A DNA stretch of 64,000 nucleotides, from the NCBI GenBank assembly GCA_030247845.1, contig JAPDRP010000002.1, positions 1-64,000 of the forward strand, read 5' to 3'. The translations under genes were made by a program, and so were the position numbers. The notes beneath the pieces were generated by a model, which did no database searches, had not been told where the DNA came from, and saw only the letters and a list, made by a program, of their open reading frames with translations. Of the stretch, positions 33,266-45,756 are shown piece by piece. This stretch comes from Coniosporium tulheliwenetii. Its lineage: Eukaryota; Ascomycota; Dothideomycetes. Position 1 is the first letter of the stretch, and the number at the start of each line of letters is the position of its first letter.

Positions 33266-34325
33266 ATGACGAAGGTGCTCTTGACCGGAGGCAGCGGCTT
33301 CATCGGAGCCCATGTCTTGAAGATACTCATTGAACGAGGGTGTGTCAACGCTATGCAAACTTTCCACCCACTGTCTCTGTCTCGGTAACTGACAGATGTT
33401 TAGATACGACGTGGTTCTCGCAGTCCGAACCGAATCCAAGGGACGAGAGGTCCTCGATGCCCATAAAAACAGCAATAAGCTTTCCTACGTCGTCGTTGGC
33501 GACATCGCCGCACCCGGCGCATTCGATAAAGCCGTTCAAGCGAACCCACCTTTCGAGGGCGTCATCCATGCGGCAAGCCCCTTCCACTTCCGCTCGAAGA
33601 ACTTCAAGTCTGAGATTTTAGATCCCGCGGTCCAAGGCACAACTGGCATCTTGAAGGCTATCAAGCAGCATGCTCCATCGGTCAAGAAGATCGTTATTAC
33701 TTCTTCCATGGCGGCGGTCTTGAATCCATTCTCGCCACCTTTAAAGTACACCGAGGAGACGTGGAATCCTATTACTGAGGAGCAGGCGCTGAGCGATCCC
33801 GTGCTGGCCTACCTTGGCAGCAAGACCTTTGCGGAGAGAGCAGCTTGGGAATTTGTTAAGAAGGAGTTGCCGAACGTCGGTTTGGCCACCATCAACCCTC
33901 CGGCTGTCCTCGGCCCTGTCATCCACCACTTAGACTCCTTGGACTCCATTAACACGTCCAACCAAGCAATCGCGGACGTTGTGCAGGGGAAGTGGAAGAA
34001 CGGAGCACCTCCGACCTTCACCAGCCCATGGGTTGATGTGCGAGACGTTGCACTTGCACACGTCCTGGCTTTGGAAAAGCCCGAAGCTTCTGGAACGAGG
34101 TTCCTGCTGAACGGTGGATTCCTCACTCATGCGGATTACGTCGCAATTGCGAAAGAGAAGTTCCCATCCCTTCGAGACAGGCTACCAGAAAAGGTGGAGA
34201 GGGAAACTCCTAAGGACCCTGCTGTGGATACTGAGCCATCAGAGAAGGTTTTGGGTTTCAAGTATAAGACGTTGGAGGAGAGTGTGACGGACACTATTTC
34301 TTCCCTGCTGAGGTTCGTTCAGTAG
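33266..34325 (+). CDS. NAD(P)H-dependent ketone/aldehyde reductase, extended SDR (GRE2-like)
   Basis: Two exons, 33266-33339 and 33404-34325, are joined by a 64-nt intron (GTGTGT donor, CTGAC branch near 33389, TAG acceptor). They encode 331 residues with an intact frame. The N-terminal Rossmann motif TGGSGFIGAH binds the nucleotide. Further signatures are HAASPFHF, ITSSMAAV (catalytic serine) and YLGSKTFAE (YxxxK catalytic pair). Size and motifs fit the dihydroflavonol-reductase/GRE2-like group of cytosolic reductases acting on small carbonyls such as methylglyoxal. The true substrate is unknown. The start is supported because the first exon supplies the complete glycine motif. There is no sign of RIP. 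It is one of the only undamaged genes in the window. Confidence 0.92.
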
Positions 34326-35419
34326 ATGGAATGTATGTATGCTTTCTAGCGGTGCGGGACTTGAAGGAACACAGGGTCGCTCTACCTTATGGAATATATT
34401 TACATCCACGTTCATCGCTGAGATGTGCCGTAGTGAAGAAGCCACCATGTCTCAGGTTCTCAGTCGGCCTGTCAGCTCCATAGGCCATTGGCAATAAGCC
34501 TCGTAAGAATTGAGAATTAAGTGCTTGAGTTCGGAACCCGCATTGAGCGCGCCATTTATGTGCAGAACTTTGCATACTGCCGATGCCGTTTGAAGTAATG
34601 CTACAAATGTCAAAATATCGCCACATCGGAACTCAGTGTATTGCCTAAGACATATGCGAATTTCGTGCAGAACCACACAACACGAGACAATGTCAACACA
34701 GAGAGGACTCTAACTTCACACCAAAGTGCGCGAACTGCAAGGGGGCCGCATGCAGCATGGAGTACAAATAGCAGAAAGTGAACAAGCTAAGAGGAACCGA
34801 CCCATCGGACTACCACACCGTGAATACCCCGACACATGAGCCTTTAGCCTCGGCACGAGAGGACGCGAGGGAAAACTGATGGGATAGGAGGACGGAGCAG
34901 TAAGACTAGCGAAAAATGCTCGCCTACACTCCGATTCCTCGCCAGTTTACTCTCACTGCTTTACGCTAGTAACGGCATTATGATACGTAAGAGCTCTACA
35001 AGAAAGAGGTCTAAATGTGAAGCATCTAATGCGAATGTGCTTTCTGTACTATGGCATGCAAAGGTGGACCAAGCTCTGTCAAGCTGCTGTCACTGTCAGC
35101 ATGGAGGGCTGCAATCAGACGGACGAGTTCTGTGGGCATGTACAATCGAAAGGTCCGTACTGTACGATGGATGGGGTTCTTGGGGTTGAGCTCGTACAGA
35201 CTTGTTGCGCCAGGTACGTGGCGGGAAGTATTTGCCTAAGGTCGTAACAGGCATCACAAAATGCTGTGTGATAAGCAGACTTACTGCAAAGTTGTAGCTT
35301 GGCCTCTTTTGACCGCTTTCAGCTGCAAAACATAAAATTTCCTATTACAGCCTGATTAAAATCTGGCTCAGGCTCATTTACCATAGATATTTGCCACGCT
35401 CATGGCCTTTCGGAATGAC

Positions 35420-35550
35420 TGAATTGATCGCACGAAGTCATCCATCGTATGAACCGTTGATCGTACGAACCCACTCATCATACCAGCCCGCTCATTGTGC
35501 AAACCAAATTGTCGTACGGACCTAGCCATCCTACGAACATCATCCGTCGC
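35420..35550. repeat. Degenerate tandem repeat, core GTACGAA
   Basis: About seven decayed copies of a unit of roughly 18-20 bp share ATCGTACGAA followed by CCCATC-like sequence (GCACGAA, GTATGAA, GTACGAA, ATACCA, GTGCAAA, GTACGGA, CTACGAA). It is non-coding. Confidence 0.6.
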
Positions 35551-36261
35551 TGATACTAGTATAAGTTACGCCTATTCTTTAGGGGCACAATAAAATCATG
35601 TACTGTTCTTTTAGTTCTATGCTGTAACTTGCATACAGAAGTTTACATGAATCTACTCGTCGCGGGAATCTGCAAATATAAACATTCAAACCCTTTCATG
35701 GAGCAACCACTCAAATAGACTCTTGTGGAAATACCACGTACTTGTAATAGCGTAAGAGATGCTCGATGAAAATGGAGTATATATACTAGCCAAGTAAATA
35801 CACTGACACTAAACTAATCTATATTAGATAGTATTTCACTTTTTATCTATTCTCCTATATTCTTAGGCGTAAATATAATTGGTACTAGATATGTTTTCTT
35901 CTAATATTAAGATTAGTAAGTATATTTCTGTATAATAAAACTATCTACTATATTATCTAGACTAGATAGAAAAGATAATATATAGTTTATATAGTAGTTC
36001 TTATAAAAAGATACTCAGTTCCTCTACTCTATTTCCATGTAGTATATGGTTTTTTTCATAAAAAATTTGTTGTATTGTAAAATTAGACTACTTTTAGCTT
36101 CTAATATTTTTTTAAATAAGTTGAAACTATATTATATCCTAAAATAATGCAGAAATCTGGCTTGAAAAGATGCTAGAACTAGTTTATATATACCATCAAA
36201 AGATAGATAGTTATAATAATCTTAATATTAATAATTAAGTAAATAGTAATAGTATTAAATA

Positions 36262-36450
36262 AGAGAAAGATCTAGTAGACTTACTAATACTAAACTGGCT
36301 AAGCGATAGTATATAGCCACTAGTATGTAATACTAATACTTTTTAGAATTTAGTTTATTAAAAACCTAACTATATAGTGTCTTATCACGTGTTTTTTGTT
36401 ATTATATTACTGTATAATTCTAGAGGATTTTATTTCTCTAACAAATAGTT
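36262..36450. repeat. Dispersed AT-rich repeat, copy 1
   Basis: It shares an ordered series of blocks with 42072-42260 in the same orientation: GATCTAGTAGA, GCTAAGCGATAGTA, GAATTTAGTTTATTA, TATAATTCTAGAG. Both copies show RIP-like decay. The type of element is unknown. Confidence 0.6.
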
Positions 36451-37529
36451 ATAAAAATACTAATATAAGCTTAAAAGAACATTTATTTATAATAAATCAA
36501 TTTAAAAAGCAGTCTGTTCGGCTAGTCTACTTATTACTAATTTATCAAAATCTATTATTAACTAGCTAGCTATAAGCTAAATAAGACAAACTACTACAAA
36601 TAGAAATAGCTAACATATTCCAGTATAGTACCGGATAAATTCAGAATATAGAAAAAGAAAAAGAATGTAGAAAAGATTCATTTTATATATATATTAGTAA
36701 TATTAGATCTTATTCTAGTCTTTTAAGTTCCGGATTTAGAACTTCGAGTTTCTAGATCTAGAATTACATGCTTCTAAAAATAACTACATTGAAGGACTTT
36801 AAACACTTGTCCAAAGATAGTAATATTTACTAGTGCTAATTCTCAACCGACTAGCTAGCTTTCTAGAGTGGAAATAGTTCTGTTTTTAGTTTCAGCTAAT
36901 AGTTAGTTTTAACTCTCTGCCAGGAAAAATAAAATAAGTATTATAATAACAAAACATCTAAAGTTAATACCTTAATAGTTTTCTTGAAATAGCCATGTAT
37001 AAAAGTATGAAATTAAAATGAAGATAGTTGCAGCTAGTAAATCAGCATCCATAAGGTAATAGCTATAGAATAATGTTCACAGGAAAGGAGCCACTATTTA
37101 CACACTTGTCACAAGCCAGACTTCCGGGAGTTTTCATATGCAATCCGCTAAGTCTCTTACCTACGACTTTAACCTAAGCTGGAGAGAAAGAAGACCTTGT
37201 AGACTTTCATGTAGACTTATGCCACTTTAACAGCCCTCTGCATATTGTTTGGTGAGAATGGGGGCTAAGAGCTTCGTTATTGTTCAACTATGGAGGAGAG
37301 GCTGGTTATAAACAAAATGCCAAGCAGTACCAGCCTTCTCTTTTGGTTGAAACACGTGATATTCAACAAGTTCAAAGATACAAGTTCATGGAAGCATCGA
37401 CATCATTCAACTTTTCTCATTGTTCTTGCATCTTAACCTGTTCTTCCTGCTCGAAACGACACAAAGACAGGCTGATATCTTCCAGATTTGTCCATTCGTT
37501 CACACCTGCTCATCTCTCAAGTCAATGTC

Positions 37530-37718
37530 ATGGCTGCTTCTCCTGCTAGTGTAGAAGCGCTGGTGGACCCGATCTCAATCGAGGCGGCCGACGATGATGC
37601 TAAACATCATGGTTTCTTGAGGAGCAGACAAGATATTTGGAAGAACACCGCGAAACTCGAGGTATTATCAGGAAAGGCGTACGAGTTTTGTTGGCATCTT
37701 CTTCATAGGCGGATATAG
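37530..37718 (+). pseudogene. Short ORF, possibly the N-terminus of a lost gene
   Basis: An ATG in good context (GTCATGGC) opens 62 codons starting MAASPASVEALVDPISIEAA followed by DDDAKHHG. The alternation of small and acidic residues is like the disordered N-termini of fungal LaeA-like methyltransferases. No methyltransferase motif follows, and the frame ends at TAG 37716. This is a weak call. Confidence 0.25.
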
Positions 37719-39414
37719 ACGTCAAATTCTTCCTATGTTAACGGTTCCTCCAGCCAGACTTCGCGAAAAAGCACGCTTTTCAATCTCTAGCCATGCTTGA
37801 TCTCGCCATTGCATTTGAATAAGAAATGTTTTAGCTCAGTACTGCATTCTGCTGTGGAAGCACAGGTGATGTTTTGCTCGGTCATACTTTGTAAAGGGAG
37901 TAACAGCAGAGCGATAAGACTGAAGCTGAGCGAGGTCAGGATCATCTCAGCCCCTCGGCCATAGGCGCTCGGTCATTCCACCCACGGGAGGCACTGGTGT
38001 TTACTTCGTGCGTTGCGGAGGTCCTTTAAAGATTATTTGCTCTCAATTGCCGCAAAAGCTGTCTCTCATACAGGGCAGGAGAAATAAGTCGATCCAGGGA
38101 TGTTGTTCCCAAGTGGCCTGCAACAATGTGGACCACAGAGTTGGGGGCCATCCATAATTGACAAGACGAGAGACGGTTAAATTTGTGCAGTCCTTGTTGT
38201 TGTTACAAAGTTACACAGCGCCGTAGAAGAGTTACTCCTTAGGCACACCTCACATTTCGGCACTATGAGCCAGGGCATTCCAAATGTTGTATTGTACGGG
38301 GAGAGGCAAGTGTGACAGCTCAAGTGTTCCGAGTAGGGAGTTTGCATGAGTGTGTTGTGCGAACTGCCGGATCATCGACTGAACAGGAGCGGACACGTTT
38401 GGGCAAACGCCTGGAACTTGCATGTCCACATTTCTAGCAACCTGCGAAGCGCTACAGATTTGGTCGTGAACGGTAACTTTGTCTGGGGTTCGCTGTCGCT
38501 TTCGCTTTCTTCTTCCTGTGTAAATAGGTGACGCGAAATGTCAATTTCATGCTTGTCCTTTGATGATGCAGTGAGCTTTGACCGACTACGGTGTATGCTC
38601 TCTGGTCCGGTCAATTTTGCAATTTACATCCTCCAAATGACACGATGAATGGGGGTAGCAGGAGTTATGGAAGATGATAAGCAGCTTGCTGACAAATAGC
38701 GGCCCGATTGTACCTACCTTTGACGGTTATCTTGACTGTACATAGTAGGTGAACATGCGTATCACGGGAGCGATGGAGTCATCAGATACCAGTTGATCGG
38801 AGGTGAATATGTTTGTTGATAGCGCGTCAGCAGCCTGCATGAATAGCGTGGAGCTAGCCGCAGGAGCGGAAGTTTGTGTTAACCTTAAACCATACGACAC
38901 CCTCCGACTGGCTGCCCGACGTGGAGCTATGGAGATTACAGAAGATCCCACAACAGGGTAGAGCCACAGCCGTCGTCCATGTCATCGTCATGTCGCCTCA
39001 CAAATCGCTTTGAATAACGTTATAGAGATTGGTTGCGGCTGTGTCCCCCCGTGGACGCGTAAGCAGAGGAGCTGGGTTCTGTCATACCACCTATGATGTC
39101 CGGCGTGGAAGACAGTGAGCCGAGCTCTGGGCGTACATCATATAAGATACCAAGCTGGTGAGTTTGCGTAACGACACGAATGTAATACTTAAGAGGTCGT
39201 TGTCGCGACGTCTTTCCAGAATATAAATCCGCGTCTATCCTCTAACAGTCGGCCCATTGGAATAAGCCTTGAGGCGAATATCATCTAATTCGGTCCATCG
39301 TGTTCTGCTTTCTGATATCAAAAGAGATATTACAGTCACTTGATTTCCCACGGCGCTTTAGCGTGTATCTTTGGAAATATGACGGGCGATTTTTCTTTAG
39401 GCTTCAATGCCACC
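37719..39414. other. Intergenic, normal composition, nothing recognised
   Basis: Several 60-80 codon open frames occur on both strands (for example 38727-38951), without motifs, repeats or intron support. A possible promoter for the downstream dehydrogenase lies in 39200-39410. Confidence 0.4.
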
Positions 39415-40569
39415 ATGCGCGGCGTCATCTACTCCGGCGTGCCGTACGAAATGACAGTCCAAACGCGCCCTGTGCCCCAGATCTTGAACGAGACCGACGC
39501 CATCGTCCGGATTACAACGTCAGCAATATGTGGATCCGATCTACACATCTATCGCGGGGTGTCTGGCGGAACACCACCTTGGAACATGGGCCATGAGGCA
39601 CTTGGCTACATCGCTGAGATTGGCTCCGCTGTGTCGTCTCTAACAGTTGGAGACTATGTCATCATCCCGGATACTCCATCTTCTGGTCACCTTCAGATGA
39701 CCCCAGAAATGGGTCAATAATTCGGCAATGGCGCCGCTCTCTCGGAAGGACTTCAGTGTAAGTGGCTCCTTGCTTAGTTATGCTACGACTAACCTATCTA
39801 CCCAGCGGAGTTTGCAAGGATCCCTTTCGCAGACGCGAGCTTGATACCGATCCCTTTGACCAGAAATACCACCAACTCGACGATTGAGCAAGACTACCTC
39901 ACCATATCCGACATCTGGGCTACCGCCTGGGCTGCTCTCGATTTCTCGCGCTTCGAATCGGGCGACACCGTAGCCATCTTCGGGGCTGGGCCTGTGGGAC
40001 TTCTTGCAGCCTACTCTGCCGTTCTACGCGGTGCCTCACGCGTGTATGCTGTTGACCACGTCGAATCACGACTCGAGCGCGCCGCATCTATCGGTGCCAT
40101 CCCCATCAACTTTGTCGAATCCGATCCTGTTAATCAAATCATGGCTTTAGAGCCTGAGGGTGTCACCCGCAGCGTCGACTGTGTCGGTATGGAAGCTCTC
40201 AACTCTCGACTAGAAATTGCGGAAGATATCATCGTGCAGCAGATGGTCGCGGTCACACGCTTTGGCGGTGGTATCGGGCAAGTGGGCGTCCATATGGCTC
40301 AGCCGAACTCTGCTGGCGCTCCACGTGGCGAGACAATATCGCCCAACATCACATTCCCAATCACGGATTTCTTCAGCAAGGCATTGTCCTTCCAAAGTGG
40401 TCCCGTGGACCCGAAGCTGTTCGCTCCTGGACTTGTGGATCTGATCAGTAATGGCCGGGCTCACCCGGGATTTATATCCTCGGCAGTTATTAACATCGAG
40501 GATGCACCGGAATACTACGAGAGGTTCAACAACCTCGAGGAGATCAAGGTGTATATATCTTTTCCTTGA
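39415..40569 (+). pseudogene. Zinc-dependent alcohol dehydrogenase (MDR family), one nonsense codon
   Basis: Exons 39415-39757 and 39806-40569 flank a 48-nt intron (GTAAGT, CTAAC branch at 39789, CAG). They would encode about 368 residues. The start ATG lies in GCCACCATG, a strong context. Visible motifs are SAICGSDLH (zinc cysteine), MGHEALGYI (zinc His-Glu), GDYVIIP, and the Rossmann motif FGAGPVGLLAA with VYAVDHVESRLERA. The four-cysteine structural zinc lobe is not present, as in the formaldehyde-dehydrogenase-like subgroup. A TAA at 39718-39720 (codon 102) interrupts exon 1, with open and conserved sequence directly after it (FGNGAALSEGLQ). I found no intron that removes it. Unless it is a base error, the gene is recently dead, because the rest is intact. 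Confidence 0.85.
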
Positions 40570-42071
40570 GAATGCATCTTGCAATGAGGCGCGCTGTACA
40601 TGGCCTCCGAAATCTTACGACTGGAGTTTCGTGTATGCAGATAGACGCCTGCAGGCATTTTCGCTGCCTGAGGGGTAGTGTGTATATAGCGGCAATCTAT
40701 ACGGCCATTAGGTCTCACCGTCCCCTGACGCAATCAGAGCAGGCATGGTACCACTTGCCGTCGTACCGACCATCTAATTCTGCGATGCGGAAACAAACTG
40801 GCTTTGGATCCATTGCTTGCCAATCTACCATTCGGGATATCCGTATGAATCCAAATGCCATGTCACGCTTGTTGTTGCAGCCTAACTGTTGAGAAGTATT
40901 CCGCCTAAATAGACAGTGTCTTTTGAACACAAGCCATTATTTACAGGGATACTACACATCATGTCTGGATAGCATGCGTGGTTGTTGCTATAATGCATTG
41001 CATAGATCTATCTAATCTCTTTCTTTTATTTTAGGTAGTTTATATAGATACTAATTCACTATCTATTATTATTACTCTAAATAGATAATATAATTCTTAG
41101 TAATATATCTTTTTAGCTATTTACTTCTAGATAGTTTTAGCTGTTTAGCTAATAGACTTTTAACAAACAAAATAGAATTAGTTTTACTTAACTTCTAAAA
41201 AGATATATTAGTATGAATTAGTATGACCATATAGATAAAATACTATCTATGCTGCTTCTCTAAAATCTACTAATATTTAAATAGTCGTTTTCCAAATAAA
41301 ATTTTAGAACTATTAAATAGATCTAGATAACTAATAATTATATAGTATGTATCTAAATAGATAGTTAAATAGTTTCTGGATATATCTAAATATTCAAACA
41401 ATTATACTAGTATAAAAACTATAATATAAGTATATATTTTAGTTACTAACAATGTTTTATTCGAAAATATTACTAAATTTTTCTAATACTTACTAGTTAT
41501 GAATTATTTTTAATACTAGCTAAGAGAATGTATAGCTTCTTTTAAATTATGTTTAGCGCTATTAATACTAATGTAAAATTTCCTCTAGAGTTTTCTTATC
41601 AATTATATGTTATAAAATTTATATTAAAATGTTTGTTAGCCTTTCTTTATACTATATTATAAGAAAAACAATAAAACTAGAAGTATTAAATATAGTATTA
41701 GGATATGAAGATATTACTACTATAGATCTATTTTATTTTAATAATATTTTTTAGTTTAAGCTGTAGATAACGCAGAACTTTAAGACTATTAATATATTTT
41801 CTATTTTAGCCTATATTTTTTATCTAAGCTTGTTAAAAGAAAGTATAGATATTTTTCTCTCCAAGAATTTTATAATAAAATAGATAAAATAAATAGAAAT
41901 AAAGAAGACTAAAGATATATTTATAGTATAATAAGTAGATATAGTATAGAATAGCTAGTAAAACATAGAAAGAAGGTAAAAAGATAGTTAGATAGAAGAA
42001 AAATAGAGTAGAAATAAAAGTAATATAGTAAAAATAGAGTATAAAAACTTTCTACTCTAATATAAAATAAA

Positions 42072-42260
42072 AGAGATATCTAGTAGATATATTAATACTA
42101 AATCTGCTAAGCGATAGTAGACAGCTACTAGTGGATAATATTAATACTCCTTGGAATTTAGTTTATTACAAATCTAACTATATTATATCTTATTATCTAC
42201 TATTTTATTATTCTACTAATATATAATTCTAGAGAACTTTAATTCTCTAATAATTCTATA
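42072..42260. repeat. Dispersed AT-rich repeat, copy 2
   Basis: This is the partner of 36262-36450, in direct orientation. The two copies lie in the AT-rich blocks on either side of the dehydrogenase gene. Confidence 0.6.
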
Positions 42261-42729
42261 TTCTCAATCCTTTTAAGGGATAGTAATCTAGTTATTAAAA
42301 GGAATATTATCGGTATAACTATAAAGCATAGATGTTCTAACTAAAGTATCAACTAAAAGGAGCTATATAAATAAAATTAAACGCTATTATTTTAATAGCA
42401 GCTATACTTATATAGTAGCTAATTTAATAGCTTAAAGATAAATATATATAGCTGTTAGAATAAAAGTACTTATATATGTTTTGGAAGAAAGTTAAGATAC
42501 TTTACTATTAGAACACTAGAAGTATAATACTTTTAATTCTCTACTACTTTTATTAACTTTACATCTAGAAGCCTAAATAAACACTTTCTATTAGTAGTAT
42601 AATTAATCTAAGATAATTTCTTATTTAGCATTATCCTCTTAAGTTTCACTCTTTTTCTTCTACTTTCTAACTCTACTCTTTAAACTTCTATCACTTAAAC
42701 TAGCTAGATTACCTCTAGATGTTTTTATC

Positions 42730-42930
42730 TTTAACAAAACTTTTGCTCTCTAGAAAATTTTTCCCCTTTAGAAAATTTTCATTCTCTAAAAAATTTTCTT
42801 TCTCTATAAAATTTCTAGCCTTTAAAAAATATTTAGACTTTAGAAAAATTTCCTTCTTTCAAATCTTTCTATTTTTCAAAAAATCTCTTCTTTTTAAAAA
42901 ATGCTTCTCTTTTAAAAAGCTTTATTTTTC
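42730..42930. repeat. Degenerate tandem repeat, core CTTTAGAAAATTTTC
   Basis: Around ten imperfect units of roughly 18-21 bp alternate CTCTA/CTTTA with AAAATTTTC-like blocks. The open frame across it, rich in F, K and S, reflects the repeat and not a protein. Confidence 0.65.
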
Positions 42931-45102
42931 TGGAAATACTTTGTTCTTCTTCGATCTTTATTTTCTTTCACAATCTTTTTCCTCTTTTTCTTTTTCATTC
43001 TCTTTTTCTTTTTCTTTTTTTTTTTCTTTTTTTTTTCTGATTTATAATAATAATCTTTCTTTCTACTTAACTATAATAATTCTTACTATCTAGAATTAAG
43101 CTAATCAAATACTAATTTCAGAAGAAATCATATATTAGCAAAAAAACTCGTGTTAATTAATCTAAATCAGATTTAATATAATCATTTGACCAAAGTTCTT
43201 GTAAAATTAATAAATATTTTGATATGTAAAAACTATAGAAATTATAAGAGTACTAAATACTACTGCAAAATTATATATAATAGAAAAAATAGCCTATTTA
43301 GTATTAAAACTATCTAATTTTTAAATCTTAATCTGTTATATATATCTTAGTATGAAAATTATTACACTTATAGTTAATTATAAATATTATCTTTTAAGAA
43401 TATTTTAATGTAAAGTATTCTTTCTATATTTACTTATATTTATATACAGCTATCTATACACTAGTATTTAGTCTTAGCTCTAAAAATAGTCCATACTCCA
43501 GAATATATAAGTACAGAAAGTAACAATCAATAAAACTTGTTACTATTATTCTATCATAATAATGATAATAATATTTATTGTTCTATTTTCCATCTATTTC
43601 TTTGTTTTAATCTTTAATAAATGAATTTCTTTTGCTTTTTCCTATGGATTTCTCTTTACTCTTAAGCTTTCAATATTTTTAATATATTATTATCTTAATT
43701 TTACTTCTTATTTCTACACGATCTTTTTAATAATTCTAGAGTATCGTTTTATCTAAATACTATTATAACTATAGAAAACTCATTAAATAAACCTCTCCGC
43801 ATCCTTATAAAGATAGAGTAGCTTCTTATACATTCCTAGTAATAAATCTATCTCTTAAAAACTTAACTCTCCATTCCGTGAACTATCTTGATTTCCTTTA
43901 ATTACCTTCATCTATCCTGATTCCCATAGTACCTAATTGCTTACTTGTTTATACTCTATACAATAGCATGATACCTATTAGTAATTATCTATCTATTTGT
44001 TATTCTCTTATCAATCTCACGAGTCTTACTAATTTTTTTATTATCTTCGAAATTTATAGCATCGATCTAGAGTCCGACTTCTAGAGAAAGTACTAAACTC
44101 GAAGGAACTATAGTATCCGTGTTACTAAGTTTACTACCTATAGTTCTAGCTCTTTTCTTTTCGCCGCCGCACTAAATCTATTTAACTTAGAAGCTACCTT
44201 TAGAATTACCAATAATAACGCGAAAGTTAATGCTACTATTAATAATAGACTATAAAGAGGGTCTTCTAAGTATTCTTCCAGATAGTGCCAAGCTATCTAG
44301 TAGTATTCTAAAACCCTTTAATCTTCTCTCTTAAAGTGCTTCTTCTATAGCTAGAAACTACTCTTAATTGTACTTAGAATACTAGTGAATAGAATATTAT
44401 AGCTAAAATCGATTATTCTTCTCTTTACCAGATAATCTACTCTACACTCCGCCTCGATAACCGCTCGCTTTAAGCTATCTAGCTGCGCTTATAGTATTAG
44501 AACTAATAGCGAATATCTGATAAGTCTAATCGCTCTATAGTATATAATTCTCGACTAGTATAAACCCGGTATGTATTTAATACTATTTAACGCTATTAAA
44601 ACTGCTAGTACTTCTACCTACTACTTCTTTCTTATCTATTTTATATTAGTGTATTTAACTACTACTTAGATTATGCTGAATTATATTACGTAAAGCGAAG
44701 AGAAACGCTACTTTATAGTCCGGTTCTCACCTATATAGCTATTATAAAGCTTCTTATAGTAGTCGCACCACGCTCTACTTAAGACTAATATTAATAGAAA
44801 TACTTTTTCTAATATAAAGAAGCTAACGATTTATTCGTAATTTCTATGTATATAGCTAATATTAGCTATAAGCTTAGCTATTCTGCTTATCGGAAAAAAA
44901 GAAAAGAATTTACACTAGAGGACAACACTTATACCTAAAAAAGAAATGCTCTAACTACGACTAGCTTTCTACTATCGATTATTACTACTCTAATAGTTCT
45001 AGCTCCTCTTTTATTCTTCGACTAGTATAATCTCAATTACTTCTACTAAGTGCTCAGTTAAATCTATATCTAATAAACGCTATTATTTGCAGTATCTATA
45101 TA

Positions 45103-45756
45103 TATTATAAATAAGGGCACGGAGCCTCGCTAAGCAAGTGATTAGTGCTAAGAGTTACGAGAGGGACTAAGCACTAGAGCGCCGCTAAGCTGTGCTTAGT
45201 GTGCTTAGTATAATTAGGAACTAAGCACACTAAGTAAACTAAGTAAAATATAAAGATACTAGCTATAGCTCTAGTATATAGATGGCATCGTTCTCGTTTA
45301 TTAGAATAGTGTGCTTAATTTAAAGCAGAATCTATTATTCTTTATAACTTAATCTAATCTTACTATATAATATTAAATCTTATATTATTATGATAGGATA
45401 GATGGTGGAAGATTTAGGTAGCACGTGATCTGGCTGGGCTTGGCTTTCTGGTTTTTCTTTCCTTTATCAAAAGTGCTTTACGGAACCAACAACTCAACAC
45501 ACTCGTACAATAGCAGCTCCGACATGGAATCTTAGACAGAAATCAACCGTCCTTATCCATACTAATTATCGTCCTCCTACGCTCCTAGCAACTACATGTG
45601 GTGTTTGCCTTTATAATTATTATCTATATCCGAGACTCACGAACAACCAATCTCGACCGGTGTTTACTATCTACACCCTTACATTATTAACTATATCTTA
45701 GTACTATTCTCTTTCTCCTCAATCGAGACCCTATCTTTACAGTTATCTTGTTATAA
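45103..45756 (+). mobile_element. Gypsy-family LTR, RIP-mutated, split by a ~290-bp insertion
   Basis: 45103-45395 matches the first part of the old LTR at 47252, including the hairpin at 45286-45311. 45681-45756 matches its end (CCCTTACATTATTAACTAT, then TTATAA). Between them sits about 290 bp of less mutated, GC-richer DNA (TAGCACGTGATCTGGCTGGG...) with no LTR similarity. Its identity is unknown. It includes an ATG in GACATGG context followed by a short protein-like run. Confidence 0.6.

Larger units (their letters stand above)
34326..37529. other. Intergenic: normal composition to about 35800, then AT-rich
   Basis: 34326-35800 has ordinary composition and several short open frames without recognisable motifs. 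35820-37080 is AT-rich and stop-dense, RIP-like, and holds a repeat shared with 42072-42260. 37080-37530 returns to normal composition, with no gene seen. Confidence 0.4.
40570..45102. other. AT-rich, stop-dense DNA without recognisable genes
   Basis: From about 40990 the sequence is RIP-like throughout. It includes the shared repeat at 42072, a tandem repeat at 42730 and a T/C run at 42965-43035. In 44040-44900 the minus strand keeps helix-like and one hydrophobic stretch (LLLIVALTFALLLVILK) between stops. A mutated gene may lie there, but I cannot name it. Confidence 0.4.

Noticed and set aside
35017..35247. 76-codon ORF with eight cysteines
   Set aside because: No signal peptide, no intron support and no conserved spacing; it could be chance.
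42719..43093. 124-codon F/K/S-rich ORF
   Set aside because: It lies over a tandem repeat and a T/C run.
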